A stretch of DNA of 64,000 nucleotides. Source: Pseudonocardia sp. CNS-004. GTDB lineage: Bacteria; Actinomycetota; Actinomycetes; Mycobacteriales; Pseudonocardiaceae. This document shows, in pieces, positions 56,598 to 64,000 of the stretch (position 1 is the stretch's first letter; each line of letters begins with the position of its first letter). The translations under genes were made by a program, and so were the position numbers. The stretch lies in NCBI GenBank assembly GCA_001942185.1, contig MKJV01000123.1:62001-126000 (forward strand), in the 5' to 3' direction. Below the pieces are notes generated by a model. It was not told where the DNA came from. It was given only the letters and a program-made list of their open reading frames with translations, and did no database searches.

Positions 56598-57749
56598 GTG
56601 AGGAAGCCGGGGAGCATCGTCGCTCTCGCCTCGCTCGTCGCTCTCGCCCTCGCCGGCTGTGGCGGGGGCTCGTCCACCGGTGCGGCGCAGGAGGCGGGCG
56701 GGACGCCCACCGTCGTCACCGCGACCATGCTCGCCGACCTGACCGGCGGGGCCGCGTTCTGCGGCGTGGCCGCTCGCACCGGCGCCGAGACCGCGGTCAA
56801 GAAGATCAACGAGGAACGAATGCTCGGGGCGACCACCCTCGAGCTCGCCGTCGAGGACACCGCCACCGATCCCCGCCAGGCCGCCTCGTTGATGAGCCGG
56901 GTCGCCGGAGGTGACTCGCAGGCCATGCTGTTCGGCTGCGCCAGCCAGGTCGCACAGGCCATCGCGCCGGTCGCCCAGGACGAGGGCATCCCGCTCGTGG
57001 CGATGCAGTCCGGCTCCGACGGCGTGCTCGACGCCGGCGAGTACCTCTTCCGGTCGACCGCGCCGCAGGCCAGCTACCAGGACATCGTCGTGGATCAGCT
57101 CGTCGAGCAGGGCGTGCGGTCCGCGGCGGTCGTCTACCAGGCGGAGAATCCCACGCTGGTCGAGCTCGCCGAGGACACCTACCCGCCGCTGTTCGCATCG
57201 GCGGGGATCTCGATCGTGGCAAGCGAGAAGTTCCAGGGCACCGGGTTCGACTTCGCCGCGCTGACCTCGAGCGTCGCCGGCCGCTCGCCGGACGTCGTGG
57301 TCATGCTGGGCCAGGGCACGCCGAACGTCACGGTCATCACCCAGCTCCGGCAGGCCGGCTTCACGGGCCCGGTGGTCGGGTCCGCGAGCTTCTCCGCCGA
57401 TGTGCTCGCGCCGCTCGGTGGGCAGGCGAACGGCGCTCTGTGGGCCTCGGACTTCAACGTCGCCGGCACCGCGCCGTCCACCCAGGAGTTCGTCTCCTAC
57501 TTCCGCAGCGTCAACGGGTCCGATCCGTCGCAGTTCGCCGCGCAGGCGTGGGACGCGGTCATGCTGCTGGCCGCGGGGATCGAGGCGGCCGAGACCGTCG
57601 ACCGCGAGGGGGTGCGGGCCGGGCTGGAGACGGCCGCGGCCCGTGGGTTCGACGGAGCGGTCGGCCCGGTCACGTTCGAAGGCCGGGACGCGCGCGTCGG
57701 CGGGGTGCTCGTGTCCTGGCAGGACGGTCGTGAGCAGCTCGTCGGCTGA
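56598..57749 (+). CDS. Branched-chain-amino-acid-type ABC substrate-binding lipoprotein
   Basis: This intact 383-residue type-I binding protein of the LivJ/aliphatic-amide family has a signal peptide with lipobox LAGC near residue 20. Domain landmarks are AVKKINEERMLGATTLELAV, GIPLVAMQSGSDGVLDAGEY and LRQAGFTGPVVGSASF. GTG 56598 follows AGGAGG. LIV-type importers often carry aromatic or aliphatic acids in catabolic clusters, so the likely ligand is the acid activated by the ligase. Confidence 0.88.
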   Translation: MRKPGSIVALASLVALALAGCGGGSSTGAAQEAGGTPTVVTATMLADLTGGAAFCGVAARTGAETAVKKINEERMLGATTLELAVEDTATDPRQAASLMSRVAGGDSQAMLFGCASQVAQAIAPVAQDEGIPLVAMQSGSDGVLDAGEYLFRSTAPQASYQDIVVDQLVEQGVRSAAVVYQAENPTLVELAEDTYPPLFASAGISIVASEKFQGTGFDFAALTSSVAGRSPDVVVMLGQGTPNVTVITQLRQAGFTGPVVGSASFSADVLAPLGGQANGALWASDFNVAGTAPSTQEFVSYFRSVNGSDPSQFAAQAWDAVMLLAAGIEAAETVDREGVRAGLETAAARGFDGAVGPVTFEGRDARVGGVLVSWQDGREQLVG

Positions 57750-57785
57750 GATGCGCCGCCCCGAACCGGCTCCGAGGAGGATGCG

Positions 57786-58680
57786 ATGCTCGCCCAACTG
57801 ACCAACGCCGTCGTGCTGGGAAGTCTCTACCTGCTCTTCGCCCTGGGGCTCACGCTGTGCTGGGGCGTGCTCGACGTGCTCAACCTCGCCCACGGGTCGA
57901 TCTTCATGTTCGGCGCGTTCGGGGTGTACCTGGTGATCCGCGAGTCCGGTGTGGTGCTCCCGCTCGTGCTGCTGACGGTGCTCGCGTCGGCGATCGGCGC
58001 TGTGCTGTCGGTGCTGTTGCAGGTGCTCGTGTTCCGCCCGCTGCGCCGACGCGCGGAGACGGGCGGGACCGGGGAGCTCGGTGTGCTGATCGCCAGCATC
58101 GGGGCCGGGCTGATCCCGGTGGCCCTGGCACTGAACCTCGCCGACGCCGAGGTGGTGAACCTTCCGGGTGAGGTCGCGCAGAGCACGGTGCACGAGCTCG
58201 GGCCGGTCCGGATCACGAGCCTGCAGGTGGCGATCGTCGTCCTCGCGGTGGGCTTGACCGCCGTTCTGGCCGTCTGGATCGCGCGGACCGGACGGGGCGG
58301 GCCCTGCGCACCATCGCCCACCAACCGCACACCGCCGAACTGCTCGGAATCCCGGTCGCGCGGCTCTCCGCCGTGACGATGGCGATCAGCGGCGCTCTGG
58401 CGGGCGGCAGCGGGCTGCTGCTCGCCGCCAACGCGAATGCGATCGACCCGCACATGGGCGACGGCCTGCTGCTCAAGCGTTCGCCGTCATCGTGCTCGGT
58501 GGTGTCGGCAGCATCATCGGCGCTGCGGTCGGCGCGTTCGTCCTGGCGTTCACGGAGACGTTCGCCGTCGCCTACGTCTCCGGGGAGGCCCGCGACATCC
58601 TCGCGTTCGGCCTCATCCTGGCGGTGCTCGTGCTGCGGCCCCAGGGGTTGGTCCGGCGAGCGTCGGGGCAGCGGGCATGA
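57786..58680 (+). CDS. ABC permease, LivH-like (two frameshifts)
   Basis: This permease of about 298 residues has the LivH start LTNAVVLGSLYLLFALGLTL and LNLAHGSIFMFGAFGVY. Its EAA-type loop is RTIAHQPHTAELLGIPVARL, and it ends VAYVSGEARDILAFGLILAV. One base is missing near 58299 and one near 58480. The restored stop overlaps the next ATG (ATGA), supporting the correction. Confidence 0.82.
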
Positions 58681-59552
58681 TCGGGTGGTTCACGTCGAAC
58701 GAGACGTTCCTGCTGACCGCCCTCGCCTATTACCTCGTCGGGCTGAGCTTCCAGGTCGTGTTGCGCAGCGGGGTCTTCTCGCTCGCCGCCGCGGGTTTCT
58801 GGGGTATCGGGGCCTACACGAGCGCGCTGCTGTCCGAGTCACTCGGCTGGGCCGTCGCGGTGGTCCTCGCCCTCGTCCTCGCCGGGGCACCGGCCCTCGG
58901 GCTCGCCGCGGTCGTCGCCCGGCTGCGCGGGCTCTACCTGGGCATGGCGACGATCGCCTTCGACCTGCTCGTGGTCTCCCTGGCCTACGGCTGGGACTCG
59001 CTGACCGGCGGCGCGCTCGGCCTGTTCGGGATTCCTCGCTCGGCAACCCTGCTCTCGGTCGGCGGGCTCGCCGTGGTGGCGACGTTCGTGGTGGCGATGC
59101 TGCAGTCCCGGGCCGGCGGGCGCTTCGTCGACGCCCTGCGAACGGACGAGACACTCGCCCGTTCACTCGGGATCGAGACCGGCCGCCTGCGGGCCGCGAC
59201 GATCGTGCTCAGCGGTGTGCTCGGCGCGCTCGCGGGCGCTGTCACCCCATTGATCTTCGGCGTGCTGGGGCCGGAGGAGAGCGGGTTCCCGCTGGTCGTT
59301 CTCGGGTTGACGATCGTCGTGATCGGCGGGTCGGGCTCCTGGGCCGGCCCGGCGATCGGGGCTGTGGTGGTCACCGCGCTGCCCGAGGTGCTGCGCGGCG
59401 TCGACGAGTGGCGCGACGTCGTCTACGGCGCGCTGATCGTCCTGATGGTGATCTTCGCACCGTCGGGGCTGCTCGGCCTTGCCCGGTCGGGACGCCACGG
59501 GCTGCGACGCCGTGTGGTGCGAGCGCCGGTCACGGAAGGAACGGGCCGGTGA
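58677..59552 (+). CDS. ABC permease, LivM-like
   Basis: This intact 291-residue permease has LLTALAYYLVGLSFQVVLRS at the N-terminus, the cytoplasmic loop ALRTDETLARSLGIETGRLR, and GLTIVVIGGSGSWAGPAIGA, all typical of LivM. It overlaps both neighbours by four bases (ATGA and GTGA). Confidence 0.88.
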   Translation: MIGWFTSNETFLLTALAYYLVGLSFQVVLRSGVFSLAAAGFWGIGAYTSALLSESLGWAVAVVLALVLAGAPALGLAAVVARLRGLYLGMATIAFDLLVVSLAYGWDSLTGGALGLFGIPRSATLLSVGGLAVVATFVVAMLQSRAGGRFVDALRTDETLARSLGIETGRLRAATIVLSGVLGALAGAVTPLIFGVLGPEESGFPLVVLGLTIVVIGGSGSWAGPAIGAVVVTALPEVLRGVDEWRDVVYGALIVLMVIFAPSGLLGLARSGRHGLRRRVVRAPVTEGTGR

Positions 59553-60358
59553 CCGACGCGCTCGTGTGCGACGACGTCGAAGTGCACTTCGGCGGGGTGA
59601 AGGCCGTCGACGGCGTCTCCATCACCGTCGCCCCGGGGAGCCTGTGCGGGCTCGTCGGCCCGAACGGCTCCGGCAAGACCACCCTGCTCAACGCGGTGTC
59701 GGGGCTCGTCCCGCTCACCGCGGGGCGGATCACGGCGCACGGCGAGGCCTTGGCGGGCCGCCCGGTGCCGCAGATCGCGCGGCGGGGGGTGCGCCGGACG
59801 TTCCAGGCGATCCGGCTGCTGTCCACGCTGACGGTCGTCGAGAACGTGGCGCTCGGCGCCGACGACGGGCGCCGGTTGTTCGACGGCCTGCTGCGACCCC
59901 GGCGGTCGGCGCGCGCCGACCACCGGTCACGGGAGCTGGCCCGGGACGCCCTGGAACGCGTCGGGTTGTCCGACGTGGGAGACCGGCTGCCCGGGGAGCT
60001 GCCCTACGGCCACCAGCGCCGGGTCGAGATCGCCCGAGCGCTGGCGGCCCGTCCGCGTCTGCTGCTGCTCGACGAGCCCGTGGCCGGGATGTCGGTGGAG
60101 GAGCGGCGGGAGATCGCCGACCTGTTGCTCGAGCTGAAGGCCGAGGGGCTCACCCAGGTCCTCGTCGAGCACGACCTGGAGTTGGTCACGCGGATCACCG
60201 ACCACCTGGTCGTCGTGGACTTCGGGCGTGTCATCGCCGACGGGGACCCCGACGAGACGGTGCGCAACGAGGACGTACGGGAGGCATACCTTGGCCGGCG
60301 ACACGACGCTGCGGGTCCGCGGTCTCACGGTGCGGTACGGGCGGCTGACGGCGGTTGA
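59549..60358 (+). CDS. ABC ATPase, LivG-like
   Basis: This 269-residue ATPase has Walker A GPNGSGKTT, Q-loop TFQAIRLLSTLTVVENVALG, signature LPYGHQRRVEIARAL, Walker B LLLLDEPVAGMS and VLVEHDLELV. The LivG-type C-terminus is followed by about 20 atypical residues where it overlaps the LivF start, so a missed indel near the end is possible. Confidence 0.87.
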   Translation: MTDALVCDDVEVHFGGVKAVDGVSITVAPGSLCGLVGPNGSGKTTLLNAVSGLVPLTAGRITAHGEALAGRPVPQIARRGVRRTFQAIRLLSTLTVVENVALGADDGRRLFDGLLRPRRSARADHRSRELARDALERVGLSDVGDRLPGELPYGHQRRVEIARALAARPRLLLLDEPVAGMSVEERREIADLLLELKAEGLTQVLVEHDLELVTRITDHLVVVDFGRVIADGDPDETVRNEDVREAYLGRRHDAAGPRSHGAVRAADGG

Positions 60359-61012
60359 CGGAATCGACCTCGACGTCGCCGCGGCCGTATCCACGTCGTG
60401 CTCGGCGCCAACGGCGCGGGCAAGAGTTCCGCGCTGCGCGGGATCTGCGGCAGCGTGGGCCCCGCCGCCGGGACCGTCGAGCTCGGCGGGCGCGACCTGA
60501 GCGGCCGGCCGGCATGGCGGGCGGCACGGGCCGGGCTGGTGCTGGTGCCGGAGGGGCGCGAGATCGTCGCCCCGCTGACGGTCGAGGAGAACCTGCTGGT
60601 CGGCGGGTACCCGAACCGGTCGGCGAGCCGCCGGCGCCGCACACTGGATGAGGTCTACACGATGTTCCCGGTGCTCGCGGGGCGGCGTGGCTCACCGGGT
60701 GGCCTGCTGTCCGGCGGCGAGCAGCAGATGCTCGCCTTCGGCCGGGCGCTCATGGCCGACCCGGCGGCGGTCCTGCTCGACGAGCCCTCGATGGGGCTGG
60801 CGCCGGTGATGGTCGAACGGGTCCTCGGGGCCGTCCGGGGGATTGCCGACCGCGGCATCGCGGTGCTGATGGTGGAGCAGAACGCGACCGCGCTCGGGCT
60901 CGCCGCCGACGCCTCGGTGATGGAGCGCGGCAAGCTCGTGCTCGGCGGGCCGGCGGCGGACGTCGTGGACGACCCTCGGGTCACGCAGGCGTTCCTGGGG
61001 GTCGCCTCGTGA
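60291..61012 (+). CDS. ABC ATPase, LivF-like (one frameshift)
   Basis: This second ATPase has about 240 residues: LRVRGLTVRYGRLTAVDGID, Walker A GANGAGKSS, VPEGREIVAPLTVEENLLVG (the LivF-type Q-loop region), signature LSGGEQQMLAFGRALM, and Walker B AVLLDEPSMGLAP. One base is missing near 60390. I chose TTG 60291 because GGGAGG lies 6 bases upstream. It completes the five-gene LIV importer. Confidence 0.82.
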
Positions 61013-61050
61013 ACGGCATCTCGACCATCCGACGACATGAAAGGTCATCC

Positions 61051-62018
61051 ATGCGTGCCGCGGTCGCCACGAAGATCTCCGCCGAGGACCCGGTTGCGGG
61101 GGTCGAGATCGTTGACGTTCCCGAGCCCGAGGCCGGTCCGGGTCAGGTTCTCGTGACGGTCAGGGCCGTCTCGCTCAACCACCACGACCTGTGGACCCTG
61201 CGCGGGGTCGGCGTCACCGAGGAACGCCTGCCCGTGGTGCTGGGCTCGGATGTCGCGGGCGTCACCGCGGACGGGCGCGAGGTCGTCGTGCACTCCCTCG
61301 TGGCAGATCCGGAGCGGGGCGGCGGGGACGAGCTCCTCGACCCGCGCCGCGGGATGCTCGCGGACGCGGTGCAGGGCGGGCTCGCGACCACGGTCGCCGT
61401 ACCGGCCCGCAACCTGGTCGACAAGCCGGCCTCGCTGTCGTTCGAGGAGGCCGCCTGCATGCCCACCGCCTGGCTGACCGCGTACCGGATGCTGTTCGTC
61501 CGTGGCGCCGCCCGCCCCGGGCAGACCGTCCTGGTCCAGGGTGCGGGCGGCGGGGTCGCCACTGCGGCGGTCACGCTGGCGACCGCGGCAGGTCTCCGGG
61601 CCTGGGTCACCGGGCGCAGCCCCGAGAAGCGCGAGAAGGCCCGGGCCCTCGGCGCGGACGCGTCTTCGAGACGGGTGCGCGGCTGCCCGAGCGGGTGGAC
61701 GTCGTGATCGACACCGTCGGCCACGCGACGTGGGAGCATTCGGTGCGCTCCGTCCGCCCGGGCGGGACGGTCGTCGTCGCGGGTGCCACGGCCGGTTCGG
61801 TGGTGAAGACCGACCTGTTCCGGCTGTTCCTGCAGCACATCACGGTGTGCGGCTCGGCGATGGGCAGGCGCGAGGAACTCGTCGACCTGCTGGCACTGTG
61901 CGACGCCCGCGGGGTGCGCCCGCAGATCGACTCCGTGCACCCGTTGGAGGACGCCGTGGGGGCGTTCGAGCGGCTCGCCTCGGGCCAGGCGTTCGGCAAG
62001 GTGCTCGTCACGCCGTGA
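61051..62018 (+). CDS. Quinone oxidoreductase-like MDR protein (one frameshift)
   Basis: This medium-chain reductase of about 322 residues has LNHHDLWTLRGVG, the nucleotide loop VLVQGAGGGVATAAVTLATA, GRSPEKREKARALGAD and VDVVIDTVGHATWEHSVRSV. It has no structural-zinc Cys cluster, so it is zinc-independent (QOR type). One base is missing near 61665. I chose ATG 61051 with GAAAGG upstream; GTG 61009 overlapping the LivF stop is the alternative. It probably reduces an enone or enoyl intermediate with NADPH. Confidence 0.8.
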
Positions 62019-62983
62019 ACCTCCCACGTCTCGGGCTCTACCTCGACCTGCGCAACCCCGACGGATCTCGGTCGACCACGGATGTCTACCGCCGATCGTT
62101 AGAGCGGGTCGAGTACGGCGAGCGGCACGCGCTCGGCGCGGTGTGGACCACGGAGCACCACGCCTCGCCCGACGGCTACCTGCCCGCGCCGCTGACCGCC
62201 CTCGCCGCGGTGGCCGCCCGGACGTCGCAGGTGCGGCTGGGGACCGCGGTGGCGCTGGCGCCGCTGCGGCATCCGATCACGCTCGCCGAGGAGGCCGCGG
62301 TCGTGGATGTGCTCAGCGGGGGTCGGCTCGAGCTCGGACTGGGTGCGGGCTGGAGGCGGTCGGAGTTCGACGCGTTCGGCGCGGACTTCGACGCGCGGTA
62401 CCGGACCACCGAGCGGGTGCTGCGTGAGCTCCCGGAGATCTGGGCGAGTGGGCGGGCGACCCCACGCCCCGTGCAGGACCCGGTCCCGCTCTGGTGGGGC
62501 GCCCGCGGTCCGATCGGGGCGCGCCGCGCCGGGCGTCTCGGGATCGGGCTGCTGTGGCTCGACCGGGACCTGTGGGAGCCGTACGCGGAAGGGCTCGCCG
62601 AGGGTGGTCACCACGTCGCCGCGGCCCGCATGGGTGGGTTGGTCAACGTATTCCTCGCCGACGACCCGGATCGCGCCCGCGCACTCATCACCCCGCACGC
62701 CAGGGCAGCCCGCGGCGCGACCTACCGCGGAGCACAGACGCCCGGCCGGCCGTCCTCGCTGCCCCGGCTGCAGTTCCGCACCCCGGAGGACGCCGCCGCC
62801 GACGTGGCCGGGCGGATCCGCGGCCTGCCGGTCACCGACGTCTTCTGCTTCGACCGGATCGGCGGGGCGCCGGAGGAACTGTGCGACCGCCACGTCGAAC
62901 TGCTCTGCGGGGCGTTCCGGACCGCGCTCGCGCGGGATCCGCGGCCAGGAAATCGACCCACTGTTAGGTTGGGCGGGTGGTGA
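62015..62983 (+). CDS. LLM-class flavin-dependent oxidoreductase
   Basis: This intact 322-residue luciferase-like protein is shorter than those at 8.5-16 kb and belongs to a different branch: VWTTEHHASPDGYLPAPLTA, VRLGTAVALAPLRHPITLAE, ELGLGAGWRRSEFDAFG and PLWWGARGPIGARRAGRLG. It could use FMN or F420. GTG 62015 overlaps the reductase stop (GTGA). Confidence 0.82.
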   Translation: MNLPRLGLYLDLRNPDGSRSTTDVYRRSLERVEYGERHALGAVWTTEHHASPDGYLPAPLTALAAVAARTSQVRLGTAVALAPLRHPITLAEEAAVVDVLSGGRLELGLGAGWRRSEFDAFGADFDARYRTTERVLRELPEIWASGRATPRPVQDPVPLWWGARGPIGARRAGRLGIGLLWLDRDLWEPYAEGLAEGGHHVAAARMGGLVNVFLADDPDRARALITPHARAARGATYRGAQTPGRPSSLPRLQFRTPEDAAADVAGRIRGLPVTDVFCFDRIGGAPEELCDRHVELLCGAFRTALARDPRPGNRPTVRLGGW

Positions 62984-63627
62984 ACAGGCGACGGGCGCCG
63001 CGCGCGGACACCGCGCCTCCGTTCCGGGCGGACGACGGGCGCTGGCAGGAGCTGCTGGAAATTGCCGCGCGTATCTTCGCCCGCAAGGGGTACCGGTCCA
63101 CCACCCTGCAGGACATCGCCGACGAGTTCGGCGTGCTGAAGGGCAGCCTCTACCACTACATCCGCAGCAAGGACGACCTCCTGTTCGAGGTCGTCCGCTC
63201 CGTCCTCAGCACGGGGCTGGACAATCTCCGAAGGCTCGCCGGGTCCGAGCACGACCCCGTGGAGCGGCTGCGTGCAGTGATCCGTGGTCACGTCCTCTAC
63301 CTGATCGACAACCTGGTCGAGACCACGGTGCTGCTGCACGAGTTCGACCAGCTCTCCGACGAGCGGCGGGCGGAGATACCGATCCGTGAGTACCAGACGA
63401 TCATCGCCGGCCTGATCGCGGACGCGAAGGCCGACGGGCTGGTGAAACCGGACGTGGATCCGCAGCTCGCCGCACTCGCGGTGCTCGGTGCGGTCAACTG
63501 GGTCTACCGGTGGTACCGGCCCGGTGGCGGCCGGATGCCGGAGGAGATCGCGAACCAGTACGCCGACCTGCTGGTCGACGGGATGCTGGTCCACGGTGAG
63601 GTCAGGCCGGCTTCGGGGCCTCGGTGA
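62977..63627 (+). CDS. TetR family transcriptional regulator
   Basis: This intact regulator of about 216 residues has the TetR HTH ARIFARKGYRSTTLQDIADE and KGSLYHYIRSKDDLLFEVV, then an all-helical ligand domain resembling KstR2/FadR-type acyl-CoA-responsive members (VLLHEFDQLSDERRAEI, VNWVYRWYRPGGGRM). GTG 62977 or 62980 may start it, within the end of the LLM gene. It is the best candidate to bind the shared 16-bp elements at 49547, 51649, 54216 and 56559. Confidence 0.85.
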   Translation: MVNRRRAPRADTAPPFRADDGRWQELLEIAARIFARKGYRSTTLQDIADEFGVLKGSLYHYIRSKDDLLFEVVRSVLSTGLDNLRRLAGSEHDPVERLRAVIRGHVLYLIDNLVETTVLLHEFDQLSDERRAEIPIREYQTIIAGLIADAKADGLVKPDVDPQLAALAVLGAVNWVYRWYRPGGGRMPEEIANQYADLLVDGMLVHGEVRPASGPR

Positions 63628-63671
63628 TCCCGAGTTCCGCCGGCTCCTAGGTCGCCCTCCTTCGGCGTCGC

Positions 63672-64000
63672 TCAGTCGTACATGATCACGCCGCGGAGGT
63701 TGAGCCCCTTCTGCATGTCCGCGAACGCCTGGTTGATGTCCTCGAGCCGGTAGGTGCGGGTGATCAGCTCGTCGAGTTCGAGCCGGCCGCTGCGGTACAG
63801 CTCGCACAGCAGCGGGATGTCGTTGCGCGAGTTCGTGGAGCCGTAGAGGGTGCCCTGCAACCGCTTGCCGGACATGGCGAAGGTGAACAGGTCGATCTCC
63901 ACATCGCGTTGGAGCACCGGCGCTGCCGACGTCATCACGATCACGCCACCCCGACGGGTCATGGCCTGGGCGGGTTCGAGCAGGTTGCCGTGCATGACCC
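63672..64000 (-). CDS. Zinc alcohol dehydrogenase, C-terminal part (cut by window end)
   Basis: The last 109 or so residues of a medium-chain alcohol dehydrogenase are present; the 5' part lies beyond the window. GGVIVMTSAAPVLQRDVEID, FAMSGKRLQGTLYGSTNSRN and the tail LEDINQAFADMQKGLNLRGV match NDMA-dependent (nicotinoprotein) alcohol dehydrogenases, which in actinomycetes depend on mycofactocin. It converges on the TetR gene. Confidence 0.75.
   Translation of the reverse strand, partial: VMHGNLLEPAQAMTRRGGVIVMTSAAPVLQRDVEIDLFTFAMSGKRLQGTLYGSTNSRNDIPLLCELYRSGRLELDELITRTYRLEDINQAFADMQKGLNLRGVIMYD

Overview
The window reads as high-GC actinomycete chromosome: GTG and TTG starts are common, genes are coupled by 4-base ATGA/GTGA overlaps, there is a Tat-type lipoprotein, and nicotinoprotein/mycofactocin-type dehydrogenases occur. 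A Pseudonocardiaceae-like host is an inference. Almost everything is catabolic or transport related; I see no rRNA, tRNA, CRISPR array or complete insertion sequence. About 33 frame changes in some 24 genes each resolve by one added base (or, in two cases, one removed base). This points to uncorrected indels in the sequence more than to wholesale gene decay, so the broken genes are annotated as restored CDSs with the breaks stated.

Layout. 0.3-6.1 kb: an aromatic-acid type operon (MFS importer, single-cupin gentisate-type dioxygenase, dienelactone hydrolase, lone Rieske ferredoxin, enolase-superfamily enzyme, fumarylacetoacetate-hydrolase-family enzyme, PadR regulator) behind a good sigma70-type promoter with palindromes. 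6.1-8.1 kb: integrase remnant and an unusual regulator with two GntR HTH-UTRA modules in tandem. 8.5-27.9 kb: a long co-directional cluster with six consecutive luciferase-like (LLM) flavin monooxygenase genes, a complete oligopeptide/nickel-type ABC importer, two DHA2-type MFS exporters, a 2-hydroxyacid dehydrogenase, a flavin reductase, a RibB-type flavin biosynthesis gene with a degenerate GTP-cyclohydrolase II half, and an SsuE-like FMN reductase. It looks like a self-contained flavin-dependent system for importing and oxidising an unknown organo-N/organo-S compound or chelate, and it is the best candidate for an undescribed system here.

27.9-33 kb: unrelated genes (aminotransferase class IV, hypothetical proteins, an ECF sigma factor with a membrane-anchored partner). 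33-41.1 kb: an organic-acid catabolic operon (MHS-type permease, hydrolase with a possible SCP2-like N-terminus, aldehyde dehydrogenase, 3-hydroxyisobutyrate-dehydrogenase-like enzyme, lactonase-like metallohydrolase, FAD dehydrogenase, FCD-type GntR regulator) with an operator over its promoter. 41.7-48.4 kb: a LacI-controlled ribose-type ABC importer followed by a phosphotriesterase-like hydrolase, a ThuA/amidotransferase-like protein and a nucleoside hydrolase, probably for nucleoside or related glycoside salvage.

48.7-64 kb: an acyl-CoA/alcohol catabolic region with two mycofactocin-type SDRs, acyl-CoA dehydrogenase, split MaoC-type hydratase pair, acyl-CoA ligase, molybdopterin oxidoreductase, a full branched-chain-amino-acid-type ABC importer, quinone oxidoreductase, one more LLM enzyme, a TetR regulator and an alcohol dehydrogenase cut by the window end. 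Four copies of a shared 16-bp element (CCAWAC-N4-GTWTGG or close to it) sit at the promoters of this region and suggest one regulon.
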